Positions 31,785-33,176 of a stretch of DNA of 33,176 nucleotides are shown piece after piece. This stretch comes from Gnetum montanum (Eukaryota > Streptophyta > Gnetopsida > Gnetales > Gnetaceae). The position numbers were made by a program, and so were the translations under genes. The stretch's first letter is position 1, and each line of letters begins with the position of its first letter. The DNA is taken from NCBI GenBank assembly GCA_015680685.1, contig MNCI01004406.1, positions 28,401-61,576 on the forward strand, written 5' to 3'. The notes beneath the pieces are model-generated. The model was not told the origin of the DNA. It saw nothing but the letters and a program-made list of their open reading frames with translations, and searched no databases.

Positions 31785-32940
31785 ATGGAGACACAAAATC
31801 TTATTTCAACAAGGAGTATGATACTCATGAAGAGAAATGATCCAGACAAGAATCCAAGAATAGGAATGAAAGTTGCAACATACAACGTGCTTGCAAGATC
31901 GCTAGTGAGTGAGAAACAATATTCGTTATGTCCATCATGGGCCTTGGATTGGCACGAATATCAATACCCATGAATTTTAGTAGAATTACAAGATTTGGAT
32001 GCTAATGTCTTGTTCTTACAAGAAGTCTTACCATGGGAATTTCTATAGCAATTCCAACCAGATTTGAAAAAGATGGGATACAGAGGTATTTATAAGTAAA
32101 AAGGTTCTTGTGGAAGTTCTTCTTTTGAGTTGTACAAATTAGCATATTGTAGAAATTACAACATGAATGGTTGTGTGCTATTTTACAAAGAAGCAAAGTT
32201 TGAATTGGTACAAAGATTTGAATGGAGTTTAGAAAATATGATTTTTGAAATTCCAAAACTTCAAGCAATGGGGAAAAAAGAACAATTAAGATTTCAGAAA
32301 AATCACATAACCCTGGCAATGATTCTAAAAGTTCATCTATCAAGAAGATGTGTATGCATGGTTAACACACATTTAATTGCCAAACCAACATGTTCAAATG
32401 TTAGACTTTGTCCAGGAGCATACTTGATTAAGCAAATAGAAGAAAGTTTAAAGAAGAAGTNTAACTTAGGAATAACTTCTTCTTCAAACTTTCTTCTATT
32501 TGCNGGAAATAGTTTTTATCAATTCTTAAAATATGGATATGTAAAGAAATCTTTGGAAGATGAACCTGACTTGAAGAAGATGTTTCCATCAATTCAACAT
32601 GCAAGTCCATTAGCCAGTGCATATTTTGCTTACTTTAAATCTTTAGTAGATAAATTAGATTTTAGAATTTAGGAACAAATGATGTTGATGGATAACACTC
32701 ATCAAGAACCACAGTTTACAAATTACTCTACGATTATTAATGAAGATGGGTCAACAACATTCTTTATTGAGACTTTGGATTATATTTGGTATGATGCCTA
32801 ATTCTTTCAAGTTACCAAGTTACTAGAGTTGATCTCTAAAGAAGAAGTTGAGAAGAATCAAGATCAAGCCTTGCCATCCTGAACAAGACCATTTGATCAT
32901 ATACCACTTATGGTAGAATTACAATTACTCCTATCAGTTC
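31785..32940 (+). pseudogene. Intronless CCR4-like endonuclease/exonuclease/phosphatase pseudogene
   Basis: One frame from ATG 31785 reads KVATYNVLARSLVSEKQYSL, CPSWALDW, LDANVLFLQEV, NMNGCVLFYKEAKFELVQRF, NHITLAMILKV, VCMVNTHL, TLDYIWYDA and FDHIPLMVEL. These are the landmarks, in order, of the CCR4/nocturnin-type EEP domain, which removes poly(A) tails from mRNA. Six stops break it: 31971, 32046, 32097, 32670, 32799 and 32880. There is no frameshift and no intron, although plant CCR4 genes usually have introns, so a retrocopy is likely. The core GDFNS motif is reduced to GNS (about 32505). 32462-32503 is a misoriented piece between two N. The leucine-rich repeat part of true CCR4 is absent. 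A horizontally acquired gene cannot be excluded. Confidence 0.8.
32432..32503. repeat. 29-bp inverted repeat at an N-bracketed segment
   Basis: 32432-32460 and 32475-32503 are reverse complements at 28 of 29 bases, with a 14-base centre. N at 32461 abuts the left arm and N at 32504 abuts the right arm. It lies inside the CCR4-like frame. Confidence 0.9.
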
Positions 32941-33176
32941 ATAAGGTTGATCAAGATCAAGAAGTATCTCACTCTTACTTTTATTTGATGATCTTATTAT
33001 TTATTCATTGTTCAATTTATATTTCAATTAGATTAATAAAATATTTAAGAAAATGCAAGTTGGGAATAAAGAATTTGCCCTACCTTCACTTGGATAACCA
33101 GATATGAGTTGCACATTGTGTGACCCTGGTTAGAACTAGTGATTGGTAGTTGGTAGATCTTTAATTCACTTCTTAT
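32941..33176. other. Sequence after the CCR4-like pseudogene
   Basis: The frame stays open to about 33107, but after FDHIPLMVEL the translation no longer resembles the family. No polyadenylate tail or element end is visible before the window ends. Confidence 0.4.

Noticed and set aside
32428-32622. Minus-strand protein sharing QIEESLKKK with the plus-strand frame
   Set aside because: It is the inverted repeat of the misoriented segment read on the other strand.

Overview
This window looks like a repeat-dense, heterochromatic stretch of a flowering-plant nuclear genome. The evidence is its composition: Ty1/copia and Ty3/gypsy (Athila-like) LTR retrotransposons with plant-type primer sites, a plant RTE-type LINE, a remnant of a plant CLASSY/DRD1-like SNF2 ATPase, a 5S-rRNA-derived fragment, high A+T, and no intact host gene. 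Most protein-coding traces are broken by TAG, TAA and TGA codons that single C-to-T or G-to-A changes from Gln, Arg or Trp codons can explain. This is the signature of long-term 5-methylcytosine deamination.

Layout. 1-144 is the end of a minus-strand Athila-family LTR. 145-2000 has no recognisable gene. 2000-4920 is a minus-strand LINE split by an Athila-family LTR (about 2918-3888). 5340-5675 and 10438-10854 are two halves of a SNF2 helicase pseudogene, separated by a complete copia element (5676-10437, plus strand, near-matching target duplication). About 11280-13329 and 26445-28000 are halves of a second, minus-strand copia, split by a 13.1-kb Athila-like gypsy element (13330-26439). Inside that element come the 5' LTR, a tRNA-Asp primer site, gag, protease, RT/RNase H, integrase, a 2-kb spacer, a U3-like module with a 32-bp perfect palindrome, and a long third reading frame. 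29539-29824 is a 22-bp minisatellite. 29876-30852 is a minus-strand solo LTR with a perfect 5-bp target duplication. About 31048-31123 resembles the 3' half of 5S rRNA. 31785-32940 is an intronless CCR4-like nuclease/deadenylase pseudogene.

Most noteworthy: (1) the third frame of the Athila element stays in register for about 946 codons despite about 40 stops, all compatible with C-to-T change; (2) a promoter-like U3 module lies just upstream of it; (3) the six N characters form three pairs, each bracketing sequence that is the reverse complement of nearby sequence, which suggests misoriented assembly pieces; (4) two LTR subfamilies share R/U5-like sequence but have unrelated U3 regions, one built from GCGATATCGC palindromes.

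No gene here appears functional. The inferred history is host pseudogene and LINE first, then copia insertions, then the nested Athila insertion, with one Athila-family LTR later reduced to a solo LTR.
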